From assembly GCF_016798225.1 (NCBI RefSeq), contig NZ_JAEUYX010000002.1, positions 122,357-186,356 of the forward strand: 64,000 nt of DNA. The letters are read 5' to 3'. Made by a program: the position numbers and the translations under genes. This document shows, in pieces, positions 16,815-25,473 of the stretch. The first letter of the stretch is position 1, and each line of letters opens with the position of its first letter. The notes beneath the pieces were generated by a model that saw only the letters and a list, made by a program, of their open reading frames with translations, ran no database searches and was not told the DNA's origin. This DNA comes from Anaerococcus sp. mt242 (GTDB lineage Bacteria; Bacillota; Clostridia; Tissierellales; Peptoniphilaceae).

Positions 16815-16860
16815 ATACCATATATAGTTTTCAAATAAAAGTATATACTATATATAGTAT
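16815..16860 (-). promoter_or_regulatory. tandem NrdR boxes upstream of nrdDG
   Basis: Two 16-bp palindrome-like sites, ATACCATATATAGTTT at 16815-16830 and the perfect palindrome ATACTATATATAGTAT at 16845-16860, are offset by 30 bp, about three helical turns. They match the NrdR box (ACACWATATVTWGTGT type) in pattern and in tandem spacing. NrdR represses reductase genes according to the ATP/dATP balance. Confidence 0.72.
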
Positions 16861-16885
16861 ATCTGACTATAAAACTAGGGATACT

Positions 16886-16921
16886 AAAAGAGATGTTGGA
16901 ATAAAGCCAAACATCTCTTTT
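16886..16921 (-). terminator. terminator of dnaJ-clpB operon
   Basis: AAAAGAGATGTT / AACATCTCTTTT hairpin just past the clpB stop, with T's on the minus strand at its 3' side. Confidence 0.8.
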
Positions 16922-16934
16922 GGTTGAAATTTAT

Positions 16935-19520
16935 TTATTTTTTTATAAATGTTAATTCTTTATTTTCATCAACATCTAAAACAGCTGTATTTTTTGCTCC
17001 TATTTTTCCTTCTATGATTAATCGACCGAGCTTAGTTTCTACATTTGTTTGTAAATATCTTTTTACCGGTCTTGCACCATATTCTACATCATAAGAATGA
17101 TCTAGGATATATTCTTTGGCAGCTGGTGTAATTTCTAGGTCAATATTTAAATCTTTAAGTCTTTTTCTAATTTCATTTATTTGTAGGTCAATGATATTAT
17201 AAACTTGGTCACTTGTTAGTGGGCTAAACATAACTATATCATCAATCCTGTTTAAGAATTCTGGCTTAAATGATGCCCTTAATGAATTTTCTACTAGACT
17301 TTTATTTTCATCATCAATTGTTCCATCATCTTTTAGACCATCGATTAGATATTGACTACCAATATTTGATGTCATGATTATGATTGTATTTTTAAAATCT
17401 ACTGTCCTACCCATGCTATCTGTGAGTCTACCATCATCTAAAACTTGTAATAATATATTAAATACATCTGGATGGGCTTTTTCGATTTCATCAAATAATA
17501 TTACTGAATAAGGCATACGACGTACTGCTTCTGTTAACTGGCCACCTTCTTCATATCCTACATAACCTGGTGCAGCACCAATTAATCTAGATACAGAATA
17601 TTTTTCCATGTATTCTGACATGTCTATTCTTATCATGTGATTTTCATCATCAAACATAGCTTCTGACAATGCTTTTGCTAGTTCTGTTTTACCTACTCCT
17701 GTTGGTCCTAGGAAAATAAATGAACCAATTGGTTTTGAAACATCCTTTAGGCCAGATCTTGCTCTGATAATAGCATCTGAAACTGCAGTAATAGCTTGGT
17801 CTTGGCCAATTACTCTTTCGTGCAATTTTTCAGGAAGAGTTAGTATTTTACTTCTTTCACTTTCTACAAGCTTATTTACAGGGATACCTGTCCAGTTGCT
17901 AACTACATCTGCTACATCCTCATCTGTGACTTGTTCTTTTATAGCATCTTCATTATCTTTTTGTGAAAGTTCACTTGCTTTTTCAAGTTTTTCTTCTAAA
18001 GCTGGCAATGCTCCATAACGAAGTTCAGAAAGTCTTTCGAAGTCGTAGTTTCTCTCCGCTTGCTCAATTTCATTATTTACTTTATCAATTTCTTCTTTGA
18101 TATTTTTTACATCATCGATTGATGACTTTTGTTCTTTCCATTTTAAGAAGTCTTCATCATATTTTTCAGATAAGTCTGCTAACTCTTTTTCAAGTATGGT
18201 TAATCTTTCTTTAGATGATTCATCTTCTTCTTTTTTAAGAGCTGTTATTTCAATTTGCAATTGTAATAATTTTCTTTTTTGTTCATCAAGATATGTTGGC
18301 ATAGTGTCTATTTCTGTACGAACTGTTGCACATGCTTCATCCATAAGATCTATAGCCTTATCAGGTAAAAACCTATCTGTAATATATCTATCAGATAATT
18401 CTGCAGCCGCAATTACTGCGCTATCTTGGATGCGGATACCATGAAAGATCTCGTATTTATCTTTGATACCTCTTAAAATACTTATAGTATCTTCAACTGT
18501 AGGTTCGTTTACCATTACCTTTTGGAAACGTCTTTCAAGCGCTCCATCTTTTTCGATATATTCTCTATATTCATTTAAAGTTGTTGCACCTATAACTTTT
18601 ATTTCTCCACGTGCTAGCATTGGTTTCATAATATTTGACGCATCCATCGCACCTTCAGTCTTACCAGCTCCTACTAAGGTATGAATTTCGTCTATAAACA
18701 TTATTATTTGACCATTTGAATTTTGAACTTCTTCCAATACTGCTTTAAGTCTTTCTTCAAATTGACCACGGTATTTTGCACCTGCTACTAATGCACCCAT
18801 ATCTAGTGAGAAAATTGTTCTACCTTGCAATGGTTCTGGCACGTCGTTATTTACAATTCTTTGTGCTAGCCCTTCTACAATAGCAGTCTTACCAACACCA
18901 GGATTACCAATTAATACTGGGTTATTTTTTTTACGTCTTGATAAAATTCTAAGTGCATTTCTAATCTCACTATCGCGGCCAATAACAGGATCTATTTTTC
19001 CCTCTCTGGCTTCTTGGGTAAGATCTCTACCAAATTTTTCTAGCGGATTGTTTGTTTCTTCTGGATTTTCTGTCGTCACTTTTTGACCTTTCCTGACCTT
19101 ATCGATAGAATTTTTAAATTCTCTATAGTTTAGGCCATATCTTTTATTTATATCACTAACTTGTGTTTTTTCATTTAAAAGTGAAAGGAAAATATGTTCC
19201 ATAGATACAAAACTATCTCCCATATTTTCTGCTTCATCTTCACTTTTTAGTAATATTCTTGAAAGAGTTTGTGTTGGATAAATGTCAGATCCACCACTTG
19301 CTTGTGGCAATCTATCCATCATATTTCTTATTTCATTTCTATAAGCTTCAAAATCTACTTTCATAGTCTTAACGATTTGAGAAACTATGGAATCAGAGTT
19401 TTCTATTAAAGCATAATTTAAATGTATTTCATTTACTTCCGGATTACTATTTTTAATTGCATAGCTATTGGCATTATTTATAGCTTCTAGTGATTTTTGT
19501 GTAAATTTGTTATAGTCCAT
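16935..19520 (-). CDS. clpB: ATP-dependent disaggregase ClpB (Hsp104 family)
   Basis: Hexameric AAA+ chaperone (861 aa, typical) that pulls proteins out of aggregates together with DnaK/DnaJ. Visible: N-domain (1-145), first AAA+ module with Walker A GNPGVGKT and Walker B IIMFIDEIHTL, the coiled-coil middle domain (about 400-520, KLLQLQIEITALKKEE onward), second AAA+ with GPTGVGKT and ILFDEIEKAHPDV, and the C-terminal NRIDDIVMFSPL region. No ClpP-docking loop was noted, consistent with ClpB and not ClpC. It starts 3 nt after the DnaJ-like gene, with GGAGGG inside that gene, under the upstream CtsR-type site. Confidence 0.97.
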   Translation of the reverse strand: MDYNKFTQKSLEAINNANSYAIKNSNPEVNEIHLNYALIENSDSIVSQIVKTMKVDFEAYRNEIRNMMDRLPQASGGSDIYPTQTLSRILLKSEDEAENMGDSFVSMEHIFLSLLNEKTQVSDINKRYGLNYREFKNSIDKVRKGQKVTTENPEETNNPLEKFGRDLTQEAREGKIDPVIGRDSEIRNALRILSRRKKNNPVLIGNPGVGKTAIVEGLAQRIVNNDVPEPLQGRTIFSLDMGALVAGAKYRGQFEERLKAVLEEVQNSNGQIIMFIDEIHTLVGAGKTEGAMDASNIMKPMLARGEIKVIGATTLNEYREYIEKDGALERRFQKVMVNEPTVEDTISILRGIKDKYEIFHGIRIQDSAVIAAAELSDRYITDRFLPDKAIDLMDEACATVRTEIDTMPTYLDEQKRKLLQLQIEITALKKEEDESSKERLTILEKELADLSEKYDEDFLKWKEQKSSIDDVKNIKEEIDKVNNEIEQAERNYDFERLSELRYGALPALEEKLEKASELSQKDNEDAIKEQVTDEDVADVVSNWTGIPVNKLVESERSKILTLPEKLHERVIGQDQAITAVSDAIIRARSGLKDVSKPIGSFIFLGPTGVGKTELAKALSEAMFDDENHMIRIDMSEYMEKYSVSRLIGAAPGYVGYEEGGQLTEAVRRMPYSVILFDEIEKAHPDVFNILLQVLDDGRLTDSMGRTVDFKNTIIIMTSNIGSQYLIDGLKDDGTIDDENKSLVENSLRASFKPEFLNRIDDIVMFSPLTSDQVYNIIDLQINEIRKRLKDLNIDLEITPAAKEYILDHSYDVEYGARPVKRYLQTNVETKLGRLIIEGKIGAKNTAVLDVDENKELTFIKK

Positions 19521-19523
19521 AAT

Positions 19524-20441
19524 TTATCCCTCCATTTCATTTAATTTTTCATATAAGTCTATCATTTCATCATTAAATTCTGTTGGGTTATCAATGATAA
19601 TTTCTAGGATTAAATCACCCTTATTATTTTTTCTATCTTTATATCCATAACCTTTAAGTCTTATCTTTTGACCAGAATTTACTTTTTCAGGTATGGTTAC
19701 CATCAAGCTACCATCTGGAGTATTTACTTTTCTTTTTGTACCAAAATAAGCTTGCCATGGATATATTTTTTCTCTTTGGATAATATCTATTCCATCAAGC
19801 CTTCTATCTTCTTCATCTTTGATGATTATTTTAGCTAAAATATAAGCGTTTATACCATATTTTGAGCCATCTACTTTTATTTTATTATTATTTTTTATAC
19901 CTGCTGGTATGTTAATTTCTACATTTTTAATTTCATTATCGTATTTAACTGCAACAGATTTATTAGCTCCTTTTTGAGCCTCATCTATGCTTAGTAAAAT
20001 TCTTGTGTCAATAGTTGATTTCTTTTTTGCATTAGTCGTACTTGATGCCCTACGTGATCCAGCTCTTTGGTAAGTACTTCTACCAAAGCCACCAAATAGT
20101 CCATCAAAAAAATCAGAAAAACCACTATCTGAACCTGTAGTATAGGAGTAAGACCCACCACCGAAGTTTCCAAAATCAAATCCAAAATCGCTAGGATCAA
20201 AGTTTTGACCACCTGAGAAATTTGCACTATTACCAAACTTATCATATTTTTTACGTTTTTTTGGATCTGATAAAACCTCATAGGCTTCGTTTATTTCACT
20301 AAATTTTTCTGCTGCATCTTTATCATCTGGATGAAGGTCTGGGTGATACTTTTTGGCAAGTTTTCTATAAGCTTTTTTTATGTCAGTGTCACTTGCTTTT
20401 TTATCAACCCCTAATACTTCATAATAATCTCTATATTTCAT
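19524..20441 (-). CDS. DnaJ-like co-chaperone without zinc finger (CbpA type)
   Basis: A 305-residue type II Hsp40. The J domain (1-70) carries HPD in [10 protein letters not shown] and stimulates DnaK ATPase. A Gly/Phe/Ser-rich linker (about 75-130; [13 protein letters not shown]) leads to two beta-sandwich substrate domains ([40 protein letters not shown]). The CXXCXGXG zinc repeats of DnaJ are absent, so this is not the main DnaJ. It leads an operon with clpB and sits behind a CtsR-like operator, implying a matched disaggregation pair. Confidence 0.9.
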   Translation of the reverse strand: MKYRDYYEVLGVDKKASDTDIKKAYRKLAKKYHPDLHPDDKDAAEKFSEINEAYEVLSDPKKRKKYDKFGNSANFSGGQNFDPSDFGFDFGNFGGGSYSYTTGSDSGFSDFFDGLFGGFGRSTYQRAGSRRASSTTNAKKKSTIDTRILLSIDEAQKGANKSVAVKYDNEIKNVEINIPAGIKNNNKIKVDGSKYGINAYILAKIIIKDEEDRRLDGIDIIQREKIYPWQAYFGTKRKVNTPDGSLMVTIPEKVNSGQKIRLKGYGYKDRKNNKGDLILEIIIDNPTEFNDEMIDLYEKLNEMEG

Positions 20442-20483
20442 ATTGCCTCCATCGTTTTAATTATTAAATATTTTATTATTTAT

Positions 20484-20500
20484 TTGACCATCTCTGACCT
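20484..20500 (-). promoter_or_regulatory. CtsR operator
   Basis: On the minus strand GGTCAGA-GAT-GGTCAAA is a direct heptad repeat with 3-nt spacer, one base off the CtsR consensus RGTCAAA-NAN-RGTCAAA. It lies just after the -10 element, where a bound repressor would block transcription of the DnaJ-like/clpB operon. No ctsR gene is in the window. Confidence 0.8.
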
Positions 20501-20508
20501 TAATTAAA

Positions 20509-20536
20509 CTATACTATCACTATCTATAAGTGCAAG
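20509..20536 (-). promoter_or_regulatory. promoter of dnaJ-like/clpB operon
   Basis: Minus strand TTGCAC, 16 nt, TATAGT, immediately upstream of the CtsR-like heptads. Confidence 0.7.
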
Positions 20537-20591
20537 TAGGTTTATACAAAAGTTAACTATATTAAATATAGACTTAGGATATATAAAAATA

Positions 20592-20609
20592 GAGCCTTAA
20601 AAAAGGCTC
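20592..20609 (-). terminator. terminator of apt
   Basis: GAGCCTT / AAGGCTC hairpin ending 3 nt past the apt stop with a T-rich 3' side on the minus strand. Confidence 0.85.
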
Positions 20610-20612
20610 ATA

Positions 20613-21131
20613 TTAATGGTCATATTTTACTAATGAAATAACATTGTAGTCCTTTAAAACTTCTCTGCCATTTAAATCCTCAAGCTCAATTAGGAACTCA
20701 AATGCAGTAACTTCTGCACCTAAAGTTTCGACAAGCTTTGCAGCTGCTTTTGCAGACCCACCAGTAGCTATAAGATCATCAATAATAATAACCTTATCAC
20801 CTTTTCCAATCGCATCCTTATGCATTTCTAATTCGTTATTTCCATACTCAAGGTCATAAGATATCTTTTCAATCTCACCTGGTAATTTGCCTGGTTTTCT
20901 TACAGGTACAAATCCTTTATCAAGTCTATCAGCTAAAGGTGCTCCAAATATAAATCCACGAGATTCAATTCCTAAAATATAATCAAATTCTAATCCTTCT
21001 AGGCCTTCTTCTAACAAGTCTAAAGAATACTTAAAAGCTTCTTTATCTTTTAATAATGTTGTAATGTCCTTAAAAGATACTCCCTCAATTGGATATCCTT
21101 CAATAACTCTAATTGTTGATTTTAAATCCAT
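20613..21131 (-). CDS. apt: adenine phosphoribosyltransferase
   Basis: Purine-salvage enzyme converting adenine and PRPP to AMP; 172 aa. Family landmarks are the FKDITTLL opening, the GIESRGFIFGAPLA loop, RKPGKLPGE, and the PRPP-binding motif VIIIDDLIATGGSA. I place the start at the ATG at 21131 because GGAGG lies 5 nt upstream; a TTG four codons earlier would overlap that ribosome site. A TATAAT on the minus strand at 21148-21153 gives a short leader. It is divergent from the decarboxylase gene. Confidence 0.95.
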   Translation of the reverse strand: MDLKSTIRVIEGYPIEGVSFKDITTLLKDKEAFKYSLDLLEEGLEGLEFDYILGIESRGFIFGAPLADRLDKGFVPVRKPGKLPGEIEKISYDLEYGNNELEMHKDAIGKGDKVIIIDDLIATGGSAKAAAKLVETLGAEVTAFEFLIELEDLNGREVLKDYNVISLVKYDH

Positions 21132-21208
21132 TCTATCCTCCAAATAGATTATACCATAATTTTCTAGTTAATTATAAATACTATTGTAAAGTATCATTAG
21201 GAGTAATT

Positions 21209-22537
21209 ATGTTAAATGAAAAATTAGATAAATATTTAAAAAATGACTACTATCCTTTTCATATGCCAGGGGCAAAAAGAACTGATATTTTGAGAAATGA
21301 TTTACCATATCAAAGAGACTTTACAGAAATAGATGGATTTGATAACCTAAATGATCCAAAAGATATATTATTGGAATTAGAAAATAGAATTGCAGATATA
21401 TATAAGGTAAAAAAAGCTATTATTTCAACAAATGGTTCTACATGTGGGATTCTATCTGTTATTAGAGCTCTAACTTATGAAAATAAAGATATTTTAATAG
21501 AACGTACATCTCACAAAGCTGTTTATAACGCAATCGAGCTTAATAATTTAGAGTCTTCATACATAGATGTTATCCTAAGCGAAAATAATGCAGTAATAGA
21601 TATTGGTTTTGATGATTTTAAAAATAAACTTGCTAGTAAAAAATTTGCTGCAGTTGTTGTAACTTCCCCATCATACGAGGGATATAATTTGGATTTGGAA
21701 AAAATATATAATGAGTGCCAAAAAGCAAATGTACCCTTAGTTGTAGACCTAGCCCACGGATCACATTTAATTTTAAATAAAGATTGGTCGGATAAATTTG
21801 ATATTGCTATTACATCTTTTCATAAAAATTTATCAGGACTTACACCAGCAGCATGTGTATTAATAAATAATGAAAAATACATCCCTGAAATCAAAAGAAA
21901 TATGGCGATATTTCAAAGTTCATCCCCCTCATATATTATTATGCAATCAATAGATGAGATGGTTGAAAAATTTGATGAGTTTTACAGAATGTTTGAAATC
22001 TTAGAAAAAAATTTAGATGATATTTATAATTTGCAACTAAGAAATCTAGATATAATAGATGTTCCAAATAAAGATAGGTCTAAAATATTAATATCAACAG
22101 CCCATTCAAATATAAATGGAAATGACTTGCAGAAATTATTAAGAAATGAAAAAATAGAAATTGAAATGTCTTACCCTGCATATGCTCTACTCATTTCAAC
22201 AATATTTGATAAAAAATATGCTTTTGAAAGATTAAAAAAAGCTTTGATTAAGATTGATAATAAAATTGATTTTGGAAATAACATTAAAAATTTCTCATAT
22301 AATATCCCAAAAATTGAATTTAATATTAGCGATGCGCTTTTAAAAAATAAAAGTAATGTTAATATTTTAAAATCACTAGGAAAAATTTCAGGTCAATTTG
22401 TTTATGCCTATCCTCCAGGAATACCACTAATAGTGCCTGGAGAAATAATAGATAGTCATTTGATTAAAAATATTCAGGATATGCAAAAAAATGGTATAGA
22501 ATTAAATATTGATAAGGAAATATCAATAATTGATTGA
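21209..22537 (+). CDS. PLP-dependent Orn/Lys/Arg decarboxylase-family protein
   Basis: Fold-type I PLP enzyme of 442 aa, resembling the short YaaO/SpeA-type amino-acid decarboxylases of Firmicutes. Family blocks are YPFHMPGAKR at the N-terminus, TEIDGFDNL, STNGSTCGILS for phosphate binding, and the Schiff-base lysine in TSFHKNLSGLTP near residue 227; the C-terminal YPPGIPLIVPGE is also diagnostic. It probably decarboxylates arginine, lysine or ornithine, making polyamines or buffering acid. Start chosen at ATG 21209 behind AGGAG; an upstream in-frame codon would extend it into apt without a ribosome site. The C-terminal part is shorter than in inducible E. coli enzymes. Confidence 0.85.
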   Translation: MLNEKLDKYLKNDYYPFHMPGAKRTDILRNDLPYQRDFTEIDGFDNLNDPKDILLELENRIADIYKVKKAIISTNGSTCGILSVIRALTYENKDILIERTSHKAVYNAIELNNLESSYIDVILSENNAVIDIGFDDFKNKLASKKFAAVVVTSPSYEGYNLDLEKIYNECQKANVPLVVDLAHGSHLILNKDWSDKFDIAITSFHKNLSGLTPAACVLINNEKYIPEIKRNMAIFQSSSPSYIIMQSIDEMVEKFDEFYRMFEILEKNLDDIYNLQLRNLDIIDVPNKDRSKILISTAHSNINGNDLQKLLRNEKIEIEMSYPAYALLISTIFDKKYAFERLKKALIKIDNKIDFGNNIKNFSYNIPKIEFNISDALLKNKSNVNILKSLGKISGQFVYAYPPGIPLIVPGEIIDSHLIKNIQDMQKNGIELNIDKEISIID

Positions 22538-22562
22538 CTTTTTTTCTTAAAACTGTTATTAT
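22534..22562 (+). promoter_or_regulatory. promoter of the SCIFF precursor gene
   Basis: TTGACT, 17-nt spacer, TATTAT; the -35 overlaps the last codons of the decarboxylase gene. Confidence 0.75.
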
Positions 22563-22601
22563 AAAATCGTATTATAAATACGTACATAAAGGAGAATACA
22601 T

Positions 22602-22751
22602 ATGCAAAGAATTGTAACACTTAATACAAGAAATCTCCATAAATCAAAAAAGAATGGTGGATGTGGTGAATGCCAAACATCTTGCCAATCAGCTTGCAAA
22701 ACTAGCTGTGGAGTAGCTAACCAAGAGTGCGTTAGCAAAAAAGAAAAATAA
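22602..22751 (+). CDS. scfA: six-cysteine ranthipeptide precursor SCIFF
   Basis: Short gene of 49 codons behind AAAGGAG. The product begins MQRIVTLNTRNLHKSK and has six Cys at 21, 24, 28, 32, 36 and 43 in the spaced pattern CGECQTSCQSACKTSC plus a later Cys, the exact SCIFF signature (six cysteines in forty-five residues) found across Clostridia. The N-terminal third acts as leader recognised by the maturase; the Cys-rich core receives Cys-to-Thr type thioether bridges in characterised homologues. A strong promoter precedes it and an intrinsic terminator follows. Export and final role are not evident here; no peptidase or transporter gene adjoins. Confidence 0.93.
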   Translation: MQRIVTLNTRNLHKSKKNGGCGECQTSCQSACKTSCGVANQECVSKKEK

Positions 22752-22773
22752 GGGCCAGGCCCTTATTTTTTTT
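22746..22773 (+). terminator. terminator between SCIFF precursor and maturase genes
   Basis: AAATAAGGG / CCCTTATTT with a CCAGG loop followed by T's; the left arm contains the scfA stop codon. Partial read-through would give far more precursor than maturase mRNA. Confidence 0.85.
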
Positions 22774-22830
22774 CTTTATTATTTCCTATCAATTTAGTAT
22801 AATACTATTATCACATTTTAAGGAGAATAT

Positions 22831-24216
22831 ATGATACACCAATATAAGGCCAAGGGCTTTAATATAGTTTTAGATACATATAGTGGCGCTGTCCACGCTG
22901 TTGATGATGTTACTTATGAAATTATCTCATTGTATGAAGGTCATTCTAAGGAAGAAATAAAAAATATCTTATCTACATACAATCTTTCAGATGACCAATT
23001 TGAAGAAGCCTACAATGAGGTTCAAGAATTAGAAAACGAAGGTATGTTATTTACAACAGACAACTTTTCTGATTTAGCTATTGATGTTACAAAAAGACCT
23101 ACAAATGTAAAAGCTATTTGCTTAAACGTAGCTCATACTTGTAACCTATCATGTGAGTATTGTTTTGCTAAGGGCGGTAAATATCACGGACCTGATGCAA
23201 TAATGACAAAGGAAACTGCAAAAGAAGCAATTGACTTTTTAATTGCGAATTCTGGCAAACATTACAACCTTGATGTAGACTTTTTTGGTGGAGAGCCACT
23301 AATGAATTGGGATGTTGTAACTGAAACAGTTGCCTATGCAAGAAGTCTTGAAGAAAAACACAACAAACACTTTAACTTCACTCTTACAACAAACGGTATG
23401 CTTTTAGATGATGATAAAATTGATTATCTAAATGAAAATATGAAAAATGTTGTTCTTTCTTTAGATGGTAGAAAAGAAACCCATGATGAATTTAGAAAAA
23501 CTATTGGTGGTAAAGGTTCTTTTGAAACAGTTGTTCCAAAATTCCAAAACTTTGTCAAAAAGCGCGGTGACAAAGAATACTATATGCGTGGAACTTATAC
23601 AGCAAATAACCTAGATTTTACTAATGATGTAAAGACTTATTTAGATCTTGGGTTTAAAAGGACATCTCTTGAGCCAGTTGTGGGTAACTCTGAATCTGAC
23701 TACGCACTTAAAGATGAAGATCTCCCAATTTTATACGATCAATACGAAAAACTAGCTGACATGATGATGGAAGCTATTGATAACAATGATGAATTTATAT
23801 TTTACCATTACATGATTGACTTAGAAAATGGACCTTGTGCCCATAAAAGATTATCAGGATGTGGATCGGGAACAGAATATATGGCTGTAACCCCTACTGG
23901 TACACTTTATCCATGCCACCAATTTGTTGGAAATGATGACTTTGTAATAGGAAATCTTGATGAAGGTATAGTAAGAAATGATCTAGTAGAACAATTTAAA
24001 ACTTGTAACTGCTACTCAAAAGAAGAATGTAAAACTTGTTGGGCAAATATGTATTGCTCTGGTGGTTGCGCTGCAAATAACTACAATGCCAATGGTGACA
24101 TAAATAAAACACATGAATATTCGTGCAATCTATTTAGAAAAAGAATCGAAATGGCGATAGCTATTAAAATATACGAATATATGAAAGAGTCTCAGTCAAG
24201 TGAAGTTCTAGCATAA
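22831..24216 (+). CDS. scfB: thioether cross-link-forming SCIFF peptide maturase (radical SAM/SPASM)
   Basis: A 461-residue radical SAM enzyme that forms thioether bridges in SCIFF. The N-terminal RiPP-recognition (PqqD-like) region (about 1-85; DTYSGAVHAVDDVTYEI) binds the leader. The radical SAM cluster motif CNLSCEYC lies near residue 105, followed by DFFGGEPLMNW. The C-terminal SPASM region holds further Cys in GCGSGTEYMAVTPTGTLYPCHQF and CNCYSKEECKTCWANMYCSGGC blocks for auxiliary clusters (listed only in part). Its AAGGAG site is strong, and a TATAAT at 22798-22803 may give it a second promoter. Confidence 0.95.
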   Translation: MIHQYKAKGFNIVLDTYSGAVHAVDDVTYEIISLYEGHSKEEIKNILSTYNLSDDQFEEAYNEVQELENEGMLFTTDNFSDLAIDVTKRPTNVKAICLNVAHTCNLSCEYCFAKGGKYHGPDAIMTKETAKEAIDFLIANSGKHYNLDVDFFGGEPLMNWDVVTETVAYARSLEEKHNKHFNFTLTTNGMLLDDDKIDYLNENMKNVVLSLDGRKETHDEFRKTIGGKGSFETVVPKFQNFVKKRGDKEYYMRGTYTANNLDFTNDVKTYLDLGFKRTSLEPVVGNSESDYALKDEDLPILYDQYEKLADMMMEAIDNNDEFIFYHYMIDLENGPCAHKRLSGCGSGTEYMAVTPTGTLYPCHQFVGNDDFVIGNLDEGIVRNDLVEQFKTCNCYSKEECKTCWANMYCSGGCAANNYNANGDINKTHEYSCNLFRKRIEMAIAIKIYEYMKESQSSEVLA

Positions 24217-24237
24217 ATTTTTTATATATATAAGTAT

Positions 24238-24284
24238 AAATACCTAATAATATATGTGAATAAAAGATATATTATTGGGTATTT
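24238..24284 (+). terminator. long terminator hairpin after scfB
   Basis: Eighteen-bp AT-rich stem (24238-24255 with 24267-24284, one G-U pair), 11-nt loop, then TTATAA; it separates scfB from the following gene. Confidence 0.7.
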
Positions 24285-24316
24285 TTATAATATAAGAAAC
24301 AATGGAGGATAATATT

Positions 24317-24850
24317 ATGACTGATGAAAAAAGAACTTTTGAATCTGGAAATAATGACAATCTTAATACTGAAAATGTAAAAAAAGAATTTGATAAAGCA
24401 GGCGAAAATCTTAAAGAAGATTTTGACCACACAGCGAAAAATATAAAAGATGATTACGATACTACAAAAACACATTTAAAAAATGACTTTAACAAAGCTG
24501 AGGCTGAAGTTAAAGATGATTTTAACAAGGCAAAAACTAAAGTAGAACACGATTTTGATGAATTTAATAAAAATAATAAATTCAACGAAAATAACAAGTT
24601 CAATGCTGTTAATGATACAGAAACTGTAGATACATCTGATTATAAAAGAGTAAATACAGAAGGCACTACAACACGTGAAGATTCCAATAGAAACACAACA
24701 ACTCACACTGATAGACATAGAGGGGTAAAAAATACAAATAATCGTGTAGAAGATAAACCTTTCTATTCAAATTGGTGGTTCTGGGTATTGTTACTATTAA
24801 TTCTATGGGCAATCTGGTACTTCTTCTTTAGAACACCAGCTACAATCTAA
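24317..24850 (+). CDS. charged amphipathic-repeat protein with C-terminal membrane anchor
   Basis: Unrecognised protein of 177 aa. Residues 20-85 are degenerate 11-residue amphipathic repeats built on xxFDKAxxxLKxDF units, like YtxH/LEA-type or apolipoprotein-like helices. An Asn/Thr-rich low-complexity stretch (about 85-145) follows, then a Trp-rich membrane helix (NWWFWVLLLLILWAIWYFFF) and a six-residue tail, so it is a tail-anchored protein with the bulk probably cytosolic. The ATG at 24317 is chosen because GGAGG lies 8 nt ahead; the ATG at 24302 overlaps that site. Its stop overlaps the comF stop by 4 nt. A stress or membrane-associated role is only a guess. Confidence 0.75.
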   Translation: MTDEKRTFESGNNDNLNTENVKKEFDKAGENLKEDFDHTAKNIKDDYDTTKTHLKNDFNKAEAEVKDDFNKAKTKVEHDFDEFNKNNKFNENNKFNAVNDTETVDTSDYKRVNTEGTTTREDSNRNTTTHTDRHRGVKNTNNRVEDKPFYSNWWFWVLLLLILWAIWYFFFRTPATI

Positions 24851-25473
24851 TTAATCCTACGTTCAGAGGTGATAGCTAAAACTATCACCTCTTTTACATT
24901 GTTTTTTTCTAAGACTTTTATAATTTCCATCGCAGTATTACCCGTAGTTATTAAATCATCTATCAATAGAACACTTTTTTCTGTTAAGTCTTTTTCAATT
25001 GAAAAAGCATCTATTAAGTTAAGCGCCCTATCTTCTTTTCCAAGATTATGTTGGGCCTGGGTATTTTTTATCTTTCTAAAATCCATAAGATACTCACAGG
25101 CTACATCATCAATAAAATGATCGGTAATCATTTTAATATGATCAAATCCCCTATTATTTAAAGTAGATTTTGAACTTGGAGAGGGCAAAATATAATCACA
25201 GTCAAAAAGATTATTAATTCTAGCATAATCGTAAACAATACTTGAAAATACCTTAGCTAAAGATGTATTTCGATTAAATTTATAGTCAGCAATTAATTTT
25301 CTCATAACTTCATTATAAAAATAAACTGCATGGCAATCATAATTTTCTATACTAAACTTATTGGCCACGTAATCCAATTTTTTAAGGCAATCCTTACATA
25401 AAAAATGAGCTACAATTTCATTTTTCTTGCAATTGTAGCATATATTTTTATCCAAAAATAGAAAATCAATCAC
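24847..25473 (-). CDS. comF: ComF family phosphoribosyltransferase-like protein
   Basis: A 208-residue ComF relative. The N-terminus has a zinc-ribbon with CYNC and CKDC pairs (residues 12-30), the C-terminal half a type I PRTase domain with VLLIDDLITTGNT. ComF proteins take part in DNA uptake in competent bacteria, but they are widespread in others. Start is GTG, overlapping the end of recD2 by 8 nt; the GGAG ribosome site is 10 nt upstream. Its last 15 codons also encode an intrinsic terminator for the opposite strand. Pairing with recD2 suggests a DNA-processing role. Confidence 0.88.
   Translation of the reverse strand: MIDFLFLDKNICYNCKKNEIVAHFLCKDCLKKLDYVANKFSIENYDCHAVYFYNEVMRKLIADYKFNRNTSLAKVFSSIVYDYARINNLFDCDYILPSPSSKSTLNNRGFDHIKMITDHFIDDVACEYLMDFRKIKNTQAQHNLGKEDRALNLIDAFSIEKDLTEKSVLLIDDLITTGNTAMEIIKVLEKNNVKEVIVLAITSERRIN
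24865..24895 (+). terminator. terminator lying inside the convergent comF gene
   Basis: Perfect 11-bp stem AGAGGTGATAG / CTATCACCTCT, 6-nt loop, TTT tail, 15 nt past the preceding plus-strand stop and within the last codons of comF. Confidence 0.8.

Noticed and set aside
22602..22751. Six-Cys peptide as a metallothionein or bacteriocin
   Set aside because: The Cys spacing and the adjacent radical SAM maturase match SCIFF exactly, and no immunity or ABC exporter gene is present.
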